Below are positions 54,161-64,000 of a DNA stretch of 64,000 bases, in pieces. Position numbers and translations under genes: made by a program. The notes under the pieces are model-generated. The model was not told the DNA's origin. It searched no databases and worked only from the letters and a program-made list of their open reading frames with translations. Each line of letters opens with the position of its first letter. Positions within the stretch are counted from its first letter, which is position 1. The stretch is from Diadophis punctatus similis (taxonomy: Eukaryota; Chordata; Lepidosauria; Squamata; Dipsadidae): the NCBI GenBank assembly GCA_023053685.1, contig JALIGW010000016.1, forward strand, positions 4,906,001 through 4,970,000, read 5' to 3'.

Positions 54161-55255
54161 CTTGAAGCTTAATTAAAAGAACATTTTCTTGGTTCTAACA
54201 GAAATGAATCAGAAATCTCACTTAATGTTCTGGTGGAAAAGTGCATGCATATACACATTTTAGTCATAACACCCTAATAGAGGATTAGTAACTTTCTTGA
54301 TTGTAGATTCCATCAAATCAGTAAAAAAATGTATTAGTTCCCAGACCAGTCTTGCAAGATCAGTTTAGAAAACAATTTTTAACCCGAAAATATGTTCTCC
54401 CATACACATTTATTTCATTTCTGTATGCCAACGCTTGTGGCTCAGTGTCTTATACAACTCTGCCCATATGAGGTTTACAAATTATGTATTAATTCTTGAA
54501 ACCCTTTACATTACTATATTTACAGGATGATTATTGATCATATAAATGCATTTATTATATTTATCAATTTTAGTGCAAAGCACTGAGTTATGGACTAGTA
54601 ATGTAAACATTTTAGAACATGGTTGGATGAGGAAGAAAATTTAGAGAAAGTACAAGGCCATAAAAAGAAGCATCAGGAAATATGTGAAAAGAGGTTCAGC
54701 ATGAAAATGATAAGTTTCCAAATACATCTCTATGGAAATTAATCTTTTCCATCCCCAAGTGTAGTGATGCAAGTATGAAAATGCGATTAATTGAATAGGA
54801 AATTAGAATGTAGATTCATTGCCGGATGCTTTATTTGCTTTATTTATTGATAATTAATTCATCTGTATTGAATTTGGCCGGTGCTGTAGGATCAATGGAA
54901 ATGGATATTAATTTTAAATTAAAGAAAAATCCATCTCCATTGGTCCTAGAGTACAGGCCTGATCATTCATTCCTGTTCTGCAATAAAGTAAATAACAATA
55001 TGCATAAACTTGTGCATAGACGGCTCGCTTAAGCTGCATCTGGTTTTCTTAAAGAGTGTGTGCAAGGTAATGGGACAGTGACCCCTTTGCAGGTTCTTGG
55101 GAAACTTGGCAAGCACCTATTCTTGAATTTACTATTCATTTACTGCACATGTCCCATCACATATGTGTTAGTACTGATCTTCCAGCAGAAAAGACTAATA
55201 TATTTCTAGGGACACAGCCAAAAACTGAGCTCAGTAAGTGCTACTCTCGATTTTG

Positions 55256-55260
55256 CAGAT

Positions 55261-55345
<85 letters not shown>

Positions 55346-55625
55346 GATAGATGATAGATAGTAGATGATAGATAGATGATAGATTGATAGATAGTAGATA
55401 GATGATAGATAGATGATAGATGATAGATAGATGATAGATTGATAGATAGTAGATAGATAGATGATAGATTGATAGATAGTAGATAGATAGAAGATAGATA
55501 ATAGATGATAGATAGATAGATACAATAGATGATAGATAGATGATAGAAAGATAGAAGATAGATAGATGATAGATAGATGATAGATTGATTTGATAGATAG
55601 ATATAGATTATATATAGATATATAT

Positions 55626-55656
<31 letters not shown>
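55256..55656. repeat. GATA/TAGA microsatellite with (TA)n and (CA)n tail
   Basis: About 88 bp of perfect TAGA, then about 270 bp of TAGA broken by ATGA, TTGA and TAGTA variants, then (TA)n and (CA)n. Sequence type of the Bkm satellite known from snakes. Open frames reading YLSIYLS are artefacts. Confidence 0.97.
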
Positions 55657-55879
55657 GCACACTTGCTTTTGGTGACTGTTATCCCACCACTTCTCCACAG
55701 TCCTCCTCCGTGGGTCACACTGGGAATGATGATTAATATTCCTAAAATGCAAAAGCAATTCTGAAAACCTCCCTGGTTTGTCTCCGACCACAAGGTCCCA
55801 GACCAGGTTGGGTGTTGCAAGCCATCGCCTCTGGATGGGGAAAGGGGCTGCCTTTCAACATGGCCTGGCCAAGATCGGC

Positions 55880-56500
55880 GGATTATGGGAACCGGCGGGA
55901 AAAGGGTCGGTCTAGGATTGCCAAAGCGAGCGTTTAGCCCAGCCTACAGGACAAGGAGCGCCAGGTGCAGGGCCTACCGACTCCGGGTCGCGCTGCGTCC
56001 TGCGGATAAAACCCCCGGAGTTTCGCAGCTGAGAATCGAAGTCCACACTTTAGCAGCAGGGGGACCGGCGCCCCCCCCCCCCCCGCCCGAGCTGCTCTGC
56101 TCCTGCCGCAACGAGAGGGGCAGCCAAAGACGCCAAGCCGCAGTGGCGACGACGACGGCCGCTCCGGGCGCCGTCAGCGGGAGGGTTTGCGCGGGAGCGG
56201 GCCGGCGAGGAGCAGATGGCGAGGTTACCGCTCCCTCCGCCGCCGGCCAGCCCTTAAACAGGCGCCGGGCGGAGAGCAGACTCGCAGCATGACGACTCCC
56301 CGCCGCCTCGACAAGGCGCTGAAGATGTCCCTGGGGAGGAAAACCAAGATTCATTCGGCGGCTGGTGGGTGCGCGCGCGCCTCTGGTGAACGCGGCTGGG
56401 AGGAGGGAGAGGGAGGCTGCACCCCTCCCCAACTGCTAATCCTACTCCGCGCAGCAGCGGACCCCTGCCGCCCCCCCCTTCCCACCCCCCACCCCGATTG
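55880..56500 (+). promoter_or_regulatory. ATP8A2: CpG island with ATP8A2 promoter
   Basis: A CpG-rich block around ATP8A2 exon 1, including an E2F-like GGCGGGAAAA near 55894 and a run of C near 56070-56084. Open frames up to about 150 codons occur on both strands here but look like GC-driven artefacts. It begins about 220 bp after the GATA/CA repeat array. Confidence 0.65.
56289..56364 (+). CDS. ATP8A2: ATP8A2 coding exon 1
   Basis: ATP8A2 is a P4-ATPase that, with CDC50A (TMEM30A), flips phosphatidylserine to the cytoplasmic leaflet, mainly in neurons and photoreceptors. Only the first coding exon is visible: 25 codons plus one base, followed by donor GTGGGT at 56365. The peptide contains LDKALKMSL, identical to the long human ATP8A2 N-terminus as I recall it, followed by a basic stretch (GRKTKIH) of matching length, and the split Gly codon falls at the same place. 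Start context has A at -3. Exon 2 was not found before 64000, so the rest lies to the right. ATP8A1 starts differently. SHISA2, expected between RNF6 and ATP8A2, is absent. Confidence 0.75.
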
Positions 56501-56611
56501 TGCATCTCCCATGGGAGTCATGTTGGGATTTAATGGCTACGTTGCGTTTTCCCCATTTCCCTCATTTGGTGAATTCGCTTCAAGGGGTGTGTGTGTTTGT
56601 GTGTGTATGTT

Positions 56612-56663
56612 TATTTATTTATTATTTATTTATTAGTGAGATTTATATACCGTCCCACCTCGG
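56612..56663 (-). mobile_element. Sauria-type SINE 3' scrap in ATP8A2 intron 1
   Basis: TTTATTTATTAGTGAGATTTATATACCG...CACCTCGGCTC matches the two ends of the SINE at 28650 with the middle missing. Confidence 0.5.
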
Positions 56664-56670
56664 CTCATAT

Positions 56671-56725
<55 letters not shown>

Positions 56726-56747
56726 AAGTGTGTGTGTAAGTGTGCGC
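56671..56747. repeat. (TC)n and (TG)n microsatellites
   Basis: CTCTCT run to about 56709, then TGTGTG with interruptions. ATP8A2 intron 1. Confidence 0.95.
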
Positions 56748-57489
56748 GCCCATGTCTCGCCTCCCATTTTCTGCGGTCCGCGGGAAGGAATAACGAAGGG
56801 CTGTCTTGTCGCCAGCCTTCCTGAATCTTTTCCGGTTTCCAGTTTCTCCTTTAAACGTAAACCGAGAGAAGATTTGGGATTTCTCTGGCCCGAGGCTGGT
56901 TTAGCTTTTGGAATTGCTCAGAAGATGGGAAGCTCTGCGTTTGGGGTGTGTGCGTGTGCTGTGTGTTTCACAGCCTCCTGAGTTTAATGAGATTTATTTC
57001 TAGATATAGATGTGCAGGATTGGTGCCTTAAAAATAGCTTTGTCCTCTCGGTGCCCACAGATTTGAAATTGGTGGTAGAGCCTCAGAGCCAGAACGATTC
57101 TCTTTCAAACCTCACAGCAAGGAGCCTGGTACTGTAATCTTACCTCCTTTCTCCTTTTTGCATATAGATCAAATGAAAGCAGAACCAGCGTTTTACGTTA
57201 AGGATGATGTTTGTCCAATTCAGTTTGGCCCACACAATCCTTCAGCAGCCTATCAAAAAACAAAGATGTATGCATATACACACAACAAAATAAGTACCGT
57301 ATTTCTGTCTTGCTTTTGATTAGTTGTTCCATTTATCCTTTCCAGAGGTGATGAGCTACCACTGTCGTCTTCCCCTGCCTGGCTGGGGATGATGGAAGCA
57401 CTCCTGAGAACACTAGATTGGGTTAATGTCATATTGCAATCCTAAAGCTACAATCCTGTGCACACAACTTTGAAATGAAGATCAATTTG

Positions 57490-58170
57490 GCCAAATGAGA
57501 GTGCTCTTAAGTACAGAAAGCACTTTTAACTACAGCATATAAAACATTTGCTAGACCAATTCTCGAATACAGCTCATCTGTCTGGAACCCAACTACATAT
57601 CAGACATTAATACAATTGAGAATGTCCAGAGATATTTCACGAGAAGAGTCCTACACTCCTCTGCTCGCAACAGAATACCTTATGCCACCAGACTTGAAAT
57701 TTTGGGCTTAGATAATTTAGAACTACTTCCACTTTCGATCTGACCTAAGTGTAGCACATAAATTATCTGCTACAATGTCCTACCTATCAATGACTACTTC
57801 AGCTTCAACCGCAACCATACATGAGCACACAATAGATAGAAACTTAAAGTAAACCGCTCCAAACTTAATTGCAGAAAATACAACTTCAGCAACAGAGCGG
57901 TCAGTGCCTGGAATGCACTACCTGACTCTGTAGTTTCTTCCCCAAACCCCCAAAACTTTAACCTTAAACTGTCTATCGTTGACCTCACCCCATTCCTAAG
58001 AGGTCTGTAAGGGACGTGCATAAGCGCACCAACATGCCTACCATCCCTGTCCTAATGTCCCCATGTATTTGTAACCATCTCATATTCATAACCAACCATC
58101 TCATGTATTCACAATCATATTTATACTTTCTCTGTAACCTTATATATGTTTGACAAACAAATAAAAAAAA
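57490..58170 (+). mobile_element. Non-LTR retrotransposon 3' end, family unclear
   Basis: Decayed plus-strand frame with ARPILEYSSSVWNP, QRYFTRRVLHSS and RNRALVSAWNALPDSVVSS-type motifs, ending TATGTTTGACAAACAAATAAA. Same family as 32590-32940, opposite orientation. Presumed ATP8A2 intron 1. Confidence 0.7.
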
Positions 58171-59063
58171 TAAAGCACATAAAGAAGAAACCTGCACACA
58201 GTAGACTAGAGATAGCTAAATCAAGCTTTCTGTAGGAATCCCTTTTAAAGCTTAGTTCCTGAACAGAGCTCAATTCTAAAAGGATTAATTCTTTCCATAA
58301 CTCTCCCCAGTATCAACTTCTCCTGTTTGGAAATTTAGAAAATAGAAAAAAGGCAGTTTGTATAAATAGCTGCCTTCTGGATTACATTGTACAGAATTAC
58401 TAGCCAATTTGATGGAAATTGAACTTTTAGTCATCTGAATAAAAAATAAGTTTTGGGCGGCTAAGATCTGAGTTAGGTATACATTTCAGTAGTTCTATTC
58501 ATGTGTTATGTGTATAATATCTGGGTGTTAGACAAGATTCAATAAAGAAGCTCTTTCCTACATTGGATTTACAAAAGAGGCTTGTTAAAGGTTTGAAGAA
58601 TTTTCTGAGATAGGACAAATAAAAAATAAAAAGGAATTCAGAAGGATATTATTTGAAGGAACTAAAAGATCGAGATTGTTAAAAGTAAAAGGGAGGAATA
58701 TAAAGTTGATTTAGTTGATCAAGGTTAAAATAGATAAGCTGTTATCTCTGGTAATCCTTAACAAACTTTTGCTAATCAGGGCTGAAATGACAGACTTTAA
58801 GGATTTGTTTATAGATAAGAAATGGGATATGGGAAGAAAAGATCATTTGTTGTATGTTAAGACAAGGTGCCAAGTTACTAAAATTGTTTGTTGTGATGAA
58901 GAGGGAGAGGTTTCTTTATATATTTCTTTTCTTTTTCATTGCTATAGTTCTCTTTTTCTTTTTTTCATGCACCTTTTTATTTTATAATTGAATTGTGTCT
59001 TTTAATAAGATTACTATTAAAAAAGAAGCTATTCGTAAAACAGTAATATTACATGCTCTAGAT

Positions 59064-59198
59064 CAGGGATCTCCAACCTTGACAACTTTAAGCCTGGCGG
59101 ACTTCAACTCCCAGAATTCCCCAGCCAGCTTTGCTGGCTGGGGAATTCTGGGAGTTGAAGTCCTCCAGGCTTAAAGTTGTCAAGGTTGAAGACCCCTG
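59064..59198. mobile_element. Hairpin MITE, hAT type
   Basis: CAGGGATCTCCAACCTTGAC ... GAAGACCCCTG, with arms containing GGACTTCAACTCCCAGAATTC that meet at CAGCCAGCTTTGCTGGCTG. Flanks share CTAGAT but the duplication is imperfect. Confidence 0.8.
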
Positions 59199-59204
59199 AC
59201 TAGA

Positions 59205-61255
59205 TGACTCAGAAAAGGACAGTGAATAAATCTGATGTATTTTTGCCTTATCTGGGGGAGTTTCCTCATGGAATAATGCTATCTGGTAAAGGCATCTGCT
59301 TTCTAAAATCACTTCTGTCCAATCATATGAGAAAAAAAATCAGAATATGAACCAATATATCTGTAGTGAAAGTTTAATTTGAAATCAACATTTCACCTCT
59401 CTCAAGTTTCTACTTTTGAAACTTAATTATATTCATAGGACTAGATAATTTAAATATTCTTGACATACCAGTTGCAGTGTTTTGAAGAAATACTACATGT
59501 TTTCCATCTGAAAACAAATTATTAATTTAATTTATATAGCCACCCATTTCACATACATGACTCTTTAATGTATTTAATATATAGCTAAGTTCTTTTATAT
59601 AATTGAGTGATTTGTCCACTTCGTTTCTAGTTAAATGGTTTTTAAGCTTCTAATCTTTAAACTGTATTATTGTTATTCCTTGTATTTAGATTTTATGTAA
59701 TCCTAATCCACTGGTAAAATGATATAGCAGAATGTTTTTGTCCCCTCATACCCTCTCCACCTGAAACAGATACATATCTGATTAATATGCTTGTTTATTC
59801 AGAAAATGTATGAGATCAGAAGTTGGAATCAGGATTCCAGCTTCCTTAGTGGTTAAAGTCAATAGTTTTGAATTAAACCAATCCATTTTGTTGTTTTTCA
59901 TTATCATTTGATGAAATAGAAAATGATCCTGTTCTGTACACATTTAAGGCCCATGAGGGAAGTCAGTGGCACTTGAGAGAGCTGGATTGGGGCATGAAAG
60001 ACTGCAAACACTAATGGGAGAATAGATATAATCCAGTCAGGATGACAGATCAGAAAGATAAACTGTCAAGTATAGAGTCTATTAAAATCAGGACCACGGA
60101 CAGCTCCAATTGACTTTTTGCTGGTGGTACTTCTCCATAGTCTGGTCAGAATTGATTCTCAAAAAAAACAAACCCCCATGGTTAGTGAAACAACTCTTGG
60201 AAGTATCAGGCTCTTCCTCTATTTTAAAGAGTTCCAGTTTCTTTGACCTAATGAGAAGTACGAAAAGAGGCTCCTCTCTTTTTACATATTTAGCACTGGA
60301 TTTGCAAATTTGTAAATGAACATGCTGAGGGAGATACAGCAATATGAAATTGCTTCAGGGATGTGAATAGCATGATTTCCAGGGGTGTGAAATTTTCAGA
60401 ACAACTCATTGGCTTCTATGCTAGTCTTCATTTTTCTCTTCATTGTAATTTGAATTTATATTTTAATACCCCTTTTCTTAGGAATTCCCACCCAGTTCAA
60501 ACACTTTTTCCCAATTAGCTTTTTCAATCATGAAATCATACCGGTGTTGCTTGGAATTGAAGTAGAATGTATTTCCCTTAAAATTAAAGACTCCAGGATT
60601 ACATGGTCACTTTCCCACAATATTTCTGCTATTTCTCCTTCCTCAATTAAGTATTTTCTATTAATATCAAATCCACTTTATGTCTCCAATTTCAAAGATA
60701 AATTAATTAAACAATAGAATCCAGAGTTTTAGAGATTTCAGGAAATCTTGGGTACAGTTTCACATGTTGTATTAACTGTTGTTGATTGAATTGGCTAGTT
60801 TGCACAATTTGGAGAATTCAATAAGGAGACATTTCAGGCTTGCAGAGATTTGTATCACTCTGAATAATACACATTTCTGCAAGCCTAGGATGTCTTCTTG
60901 AATTTTCCAGACTTGTTATTACTATAATTTTATTATTGCAAAAGGTTAAAAGTATTAGATACATTACTGGAGGATAATTAATTTTACTTAAGTCTAAATG
61001 TAAACAAAATCTAATTTAGTTTTTGTTTTGGCTCCAACCACCACAGTTGTTAAAGGCCTGTTGTGGCTGTCAGCCCAGAAATATATGCACATATCTGTCA
61101 GAAGGCACCCTGTACAACTAAAATGTTTGGATTTATATAACACTTGCATTGGGACTAAAGCAAATACTTAAATGTCTTAAAATTATATAGTTGGAAAGGA
61201 TCTTGGAGGTTTTATTGTTCAGTCATATTTGGTGAATGATCCAATGATTTAATGA
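59205..61255. other. Presumed ATP8A2 intron 1, few elements
   Basis: AT-rich. Apart from the possible LINE remnant at 60110, the minus strand near 60480-60600 has FMIEKANWEKVFEL-like LINE echoes. Nothing firm. Confidence 0.4.
60110..60340 (+). mobile_element. Possible LINE remnant (endonuclease-RT linker)
   Basis: Plus-strand frame with KKNKPPWLVKQLLEV resembles the PPW-ELL linker of CR1/Rex-type LINEs. The rest is not recognisable. Confidence 0.35.
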
Positions 61256-61259
61256 TTTA

Positions 61260-61950
61260 CCGTATTTTTCACACTATGAGATGCACCGGACCATAAGACG
61301 CACATTAGCTTTAAAGGAGGAAAACAAGAAAAAAAAATCTGCCTCTGCCTCCCAGTATCCATCGGTATTCATCTGGCTAGTGTCCTTGCAGCAAACAGCA
61401 AACAGCCTGGTCAGCTTTAGCATGGTATCGCAGCCCCAGCATGTGGCTCGTCAGGGCTCCGCTCCGTTGCGGCCACCACCGGTCAACTGAGCTGAGCTGC
61501 TGCTGCCACTAGGAAACACTGGAGCCTTTGCTGTTGAGCAGCTGATTGGAGGTGGATCGGCCTCCCAGAATACTGCCGATCAGCTGTTCTAGGCAGCGGG
61601 GATCGCTGCCACCTATTGGCGCCAATTGCTGCTGCTGCTCGATGCCGCTGCTAGCTGCCATTTGCCGCTGTTCACTGCTGCTGGCGGCGATTGGTGGCAG
61701 TGAATGGCGGCGATTGGTGCCACCTAGAACAACTGATCAGCAGTATTCTGGGAGGCTGATCTAATCACCAATCAGCTGCTTGGTAGCGAAAGCTCCAGCG
61801 TTCCCTGGCGGCAGTAAACAGCAGCGGCAAACGCCGCCACCACACCAAACCCCTCCCCCCACCACAATATTCACTCTATAAGATGCACAGACATTTCCAC
61901 CCACTTTTTGGGGGGTGGGGGAAGTGCATCTTATAGTGCAAAAAATATGA
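61260..61950. mobile_element. TA-flanked MITE with large palindromic core
   Basis: CCGTATTTTTCACACTATGAG at the left, ATCTTATAGTGCAAAAAATATGA at the right, TA on each side. The core (about 61500-61815) folds on itself: CCCAGAATACTGCCGATCAG near 61565 pairs with CTGATCAGCAGTATTCTGGG near 61733, and CTGGAGCCTT near 61520 with AAGCTCCAG near 61790. Confidence 0.78.
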
Positions 61951-61952
61951 TA

Positions 61953-63507
61953 ATAATTTAAATAATTAAAAAAATTCAGTGAAGGAGAGTTCTACTTTCC
62001 AGTGCTCTACTAGCTCTAGGAAATTTCTACAAAAGTTGTTTGAAATCTGTTTCTCTGGTTTCCATTATTAGTTCTATTCCTGCAGTTAAGCAATAGAGAA
62101 TATACTTGTTTTGACTTCTGCATGACAGCAATTTCAATATTTGAGGACTAAGGAGAGATTGCCATTAGTCATATCTCCTTCCTTAATTGTTTCTTTAGTT
62201 AGACAATTATGTATAGCTCTTTGAAAAGTTATGATTTCCTTCAGATTTTTTACAATTATTTCTTCCATTATCATATACAGTATGTTCAATTTAAACTTCC
62301 TTAAAATGTGATATGTAATTGCTATGGTACTAGCATGTGCCAGGAAGAAATGATTTAAATATAATCTTACATTTGCTTATACTTTGGTGACCAAAATACC
62401 ACGTGACTCAAACCACCCTAAAACTTGTTTTCGGAATGACAATATCAAAGTTTGCATCTCCAAATTTATATCCAAATGATAAGTAAGAGGCTTTTAATTG
62501 ATTTATATTTAAATTATTCTCTAAAATGCTTATATCTCTTCTCTTGTATACCCAGACAGCAAAAACATCCATCCTGTTTTTTTTCCTGCCTCTTTAAAGT
62601 TTACTAAAAATAATCCACCATCAATATCACACTTAATGTTACAAAGTGCATTTTTCAAAAAGATCACTCATAGTTTGCAAAAATCTAGAGGTCAAGCATC
62701 AGCACCATTAATATTGATCAATAAAAGTGCTGCTGAAATCTCTGTGATCTCCAATAAAAGTCAGAATATCCTTGCACCAAAGCAGTAATTAAAGTATCTG
62801 TTTTCCAGGTTGCAAAATGGAAATATAAATATTAGATTTTAGTGGTGCAGAGATGTAATTTTTATGCTTATCATTTGCCATCTGTCCTTGCTTGTAAGAA
62901 TACTGTTCAAACTTTATGGTCTTCTGGGTCTGCTAATAAACTTTAGCACTCCAGACTCAAAGTTGGATTTAGGAACTTCCTTCAGCTTCCAGAATTCCCT
63001 TCCCTATTCTGATCTTTTGAGACAGATTAACGGATTGAGATTTCCCTGTTTTGCAAAATTTGCAGTTTCTTACATTACACAGTAATTAATGTGCTAATTG
63101 TGGGAAAAAGTCATAGCGTAGCCACAAACTGGCTTTATTATTCCCACTAGGGAAATGTGGTTTTTCTTCTTTACAAATGTATCAATACAGCAATAATATT
63201 AAGACTTTTTGGTCCCCTGACAAACATCTTTGCAGTAAAATGGTTGTCTAAAAAGCTGATTCAGAAAATGTTAGGCATATTTAACTTTAAATCAACAAGA
63301 CAAATTAATCAATGAAGCAGTTGGTCATTACTAGCATATTTTTCATGTATTTTAATGGAATTTAGTGCTACTACTTTTCTTTGGATCAATGATAAAGGAG
63401 TCTGTTAGTTAAAATGTCAATTTATAATATCACTTTAAAACATTTTCTTAAACATTTAAGTATTCTTGGTTGATTATACATTGCTTTTGTGGTTAGTGAA
63501 AGATGTT
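61953..63507. other. Presumed ATP8A2 intron 1, no element recognised
   Basis: AT-rich, no recognisable exon. No ATP8A2 exon 2 seen. Confidence 0.45.
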
Positions 63508-63910
63508 GACTATTGCAATGTACTCTACATGGGGCTACCCTTGAAGAACATTCGGAGACTGCAGCTAGTGCAGAATGCGGCGGCACGTGTGGTGATGGGT
63601 GTCCCTAGATACACCCATGTGACACCCATCCTTCGCGAACTGCACTGGTTGCCCATAGGGCTCCGAGCGCAATTCAAGGTGTTGGTGATTACCTTTAAAG
63701 CCCTACATGGCTTAGGACAGTTTACCTCCGAGACCGACTTCTCCAACATACCTCCTAAGACCGATTAGAGCCCACAGAGTTGGTCTGCTGGTGGTCCCGT
63801 CAGCCAAACAATGTTGGCTGGCGGCACCGGCTCTCTGGAATACACTACCCCCCGAGATCCGCATAATTCCCACCCCGCCAGCCTTCAGAAAAGCATTAAA
63901 AACATGGCTT
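63508..63910 (+). mobile_element. L2 LINE fragment
   Basis: Plus frame DYCNVLYMGLPLKNIRRLQL, VPRYTHVTPILRELHWLPIG, QFKVLVITFKALHG, then frame shift and PPEIRIIPTPPAFRKALKTW. The usual 3'UTR is missing. Confidence 0.85.
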
Positions 63911-64000
63911 TGTTTGTTTATTCATTCAATATGTGTAGCCATTCAATTTACACTCATCACTCCAGGTTCATTATAGGTTGCTCTTGTAATTAAAAACAAC

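Noticed and set aside
55231..55791. 186-codon YLS/IYH repeat frame, or a CRISPR-like array
   Set aside because: Translation of the GATA microsatellite; it has no spacers of unique sequence and the DNA is vertebrate.
55885..56636. Open frames of 135-152 codons around ATP8A2 exon 1
   Set aside because: GC-driven; only the frame at 56289 shows family similarity.
57159..57230. Acceptor-like TTTTTGCATATAG as possible ATP8A2 exon 2
   Set aside because: Frames after it stop quickly and do not match the expected ATP8A2 continuation.

Overview
This is vertebrate nuclear DNA, most likely from a squamate reptile and quite possibly a snake. It is AT-rich with CpG islands at the gene starts. The genes carry vertebrate-type split exons with GT-AG junctions. 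The repeats are typical of squamates: CR1 and L2 LINEs, tRNA-derived Sauria/MIR-like SINEs, many short hAT-type and TA-flanked DNA transposons, and a long GATA (Bkm-like) array. All identifications come from reading the sequence and recalling protein families; no database was searched.

Three host genes are supported. CDK8, the Mediator kinase, is on the minus strand. Exon 1 lies in a CpG island (coding part 31656-31783) and exons 2-8 run leftward to base 520, giving residues 1-287 of about 464; the remaining exons lie beyond the left edge. RNF6, a RING-H2 E3 ubiquitin ligase, is on the plus strand and head-to-head with CDK8. Its CpG-rich promoter and probable noncoding exon 1 are near 37730-38380, it has three coding exons (40938-41127, 41739-41831, 43681-45302; 634 residues), and a 3'UTR with a polyA signal at 46488. 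Exon 1 of ATP8A2, a phospholipid flippase, is on the plus strand at 56289-56364 in a third CpG island; the rest lies beyond the right edge. CDK8 next to RNF6 is the usual vertebrate arrangement. As I recall the mammalian map, ATP8A2 should point the opposite way with SHISA2 between it and RNF6, so a local inversion is likely.

The remainder is mostly introns and intergenic DNA filled with mobile elements. Many hAT-type elements still show both 8-bp target duplications. The most striking one (23227-24190, in CDK8 intron 1) contains a piece of another host gene: the first coding exon of EAF1 with its start codon and splice donor, followed by a 5'-truncated L2. It looks like gene-fragment capture by a non-autonomous hAT element. 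Other notable items are a 59-bp hairpin element with a perfect target duplication, elements with internal tandem repeats, a 250-nt pure pyrimidine tract starting 25 nt after an RNF6 splice donor, and two ZNF143-like sites upstream of CDK8.

Region by region: 1-31655, CDK8 exons 2-8 and introns with an old L2, a CR1 holding a nested hAT, and many small elements. 31000-32540, CDK8 promoter island. 32590-37700, LINE and SINE fragments then plain sequence. 37730-46510, RNF6. 46690-55640, repeats, unassigned sequence and the GATA array. 55880-56500, ATP8A2 start. 56500-64000, presumed ATP8A2 intron 1 with LINE remnants.
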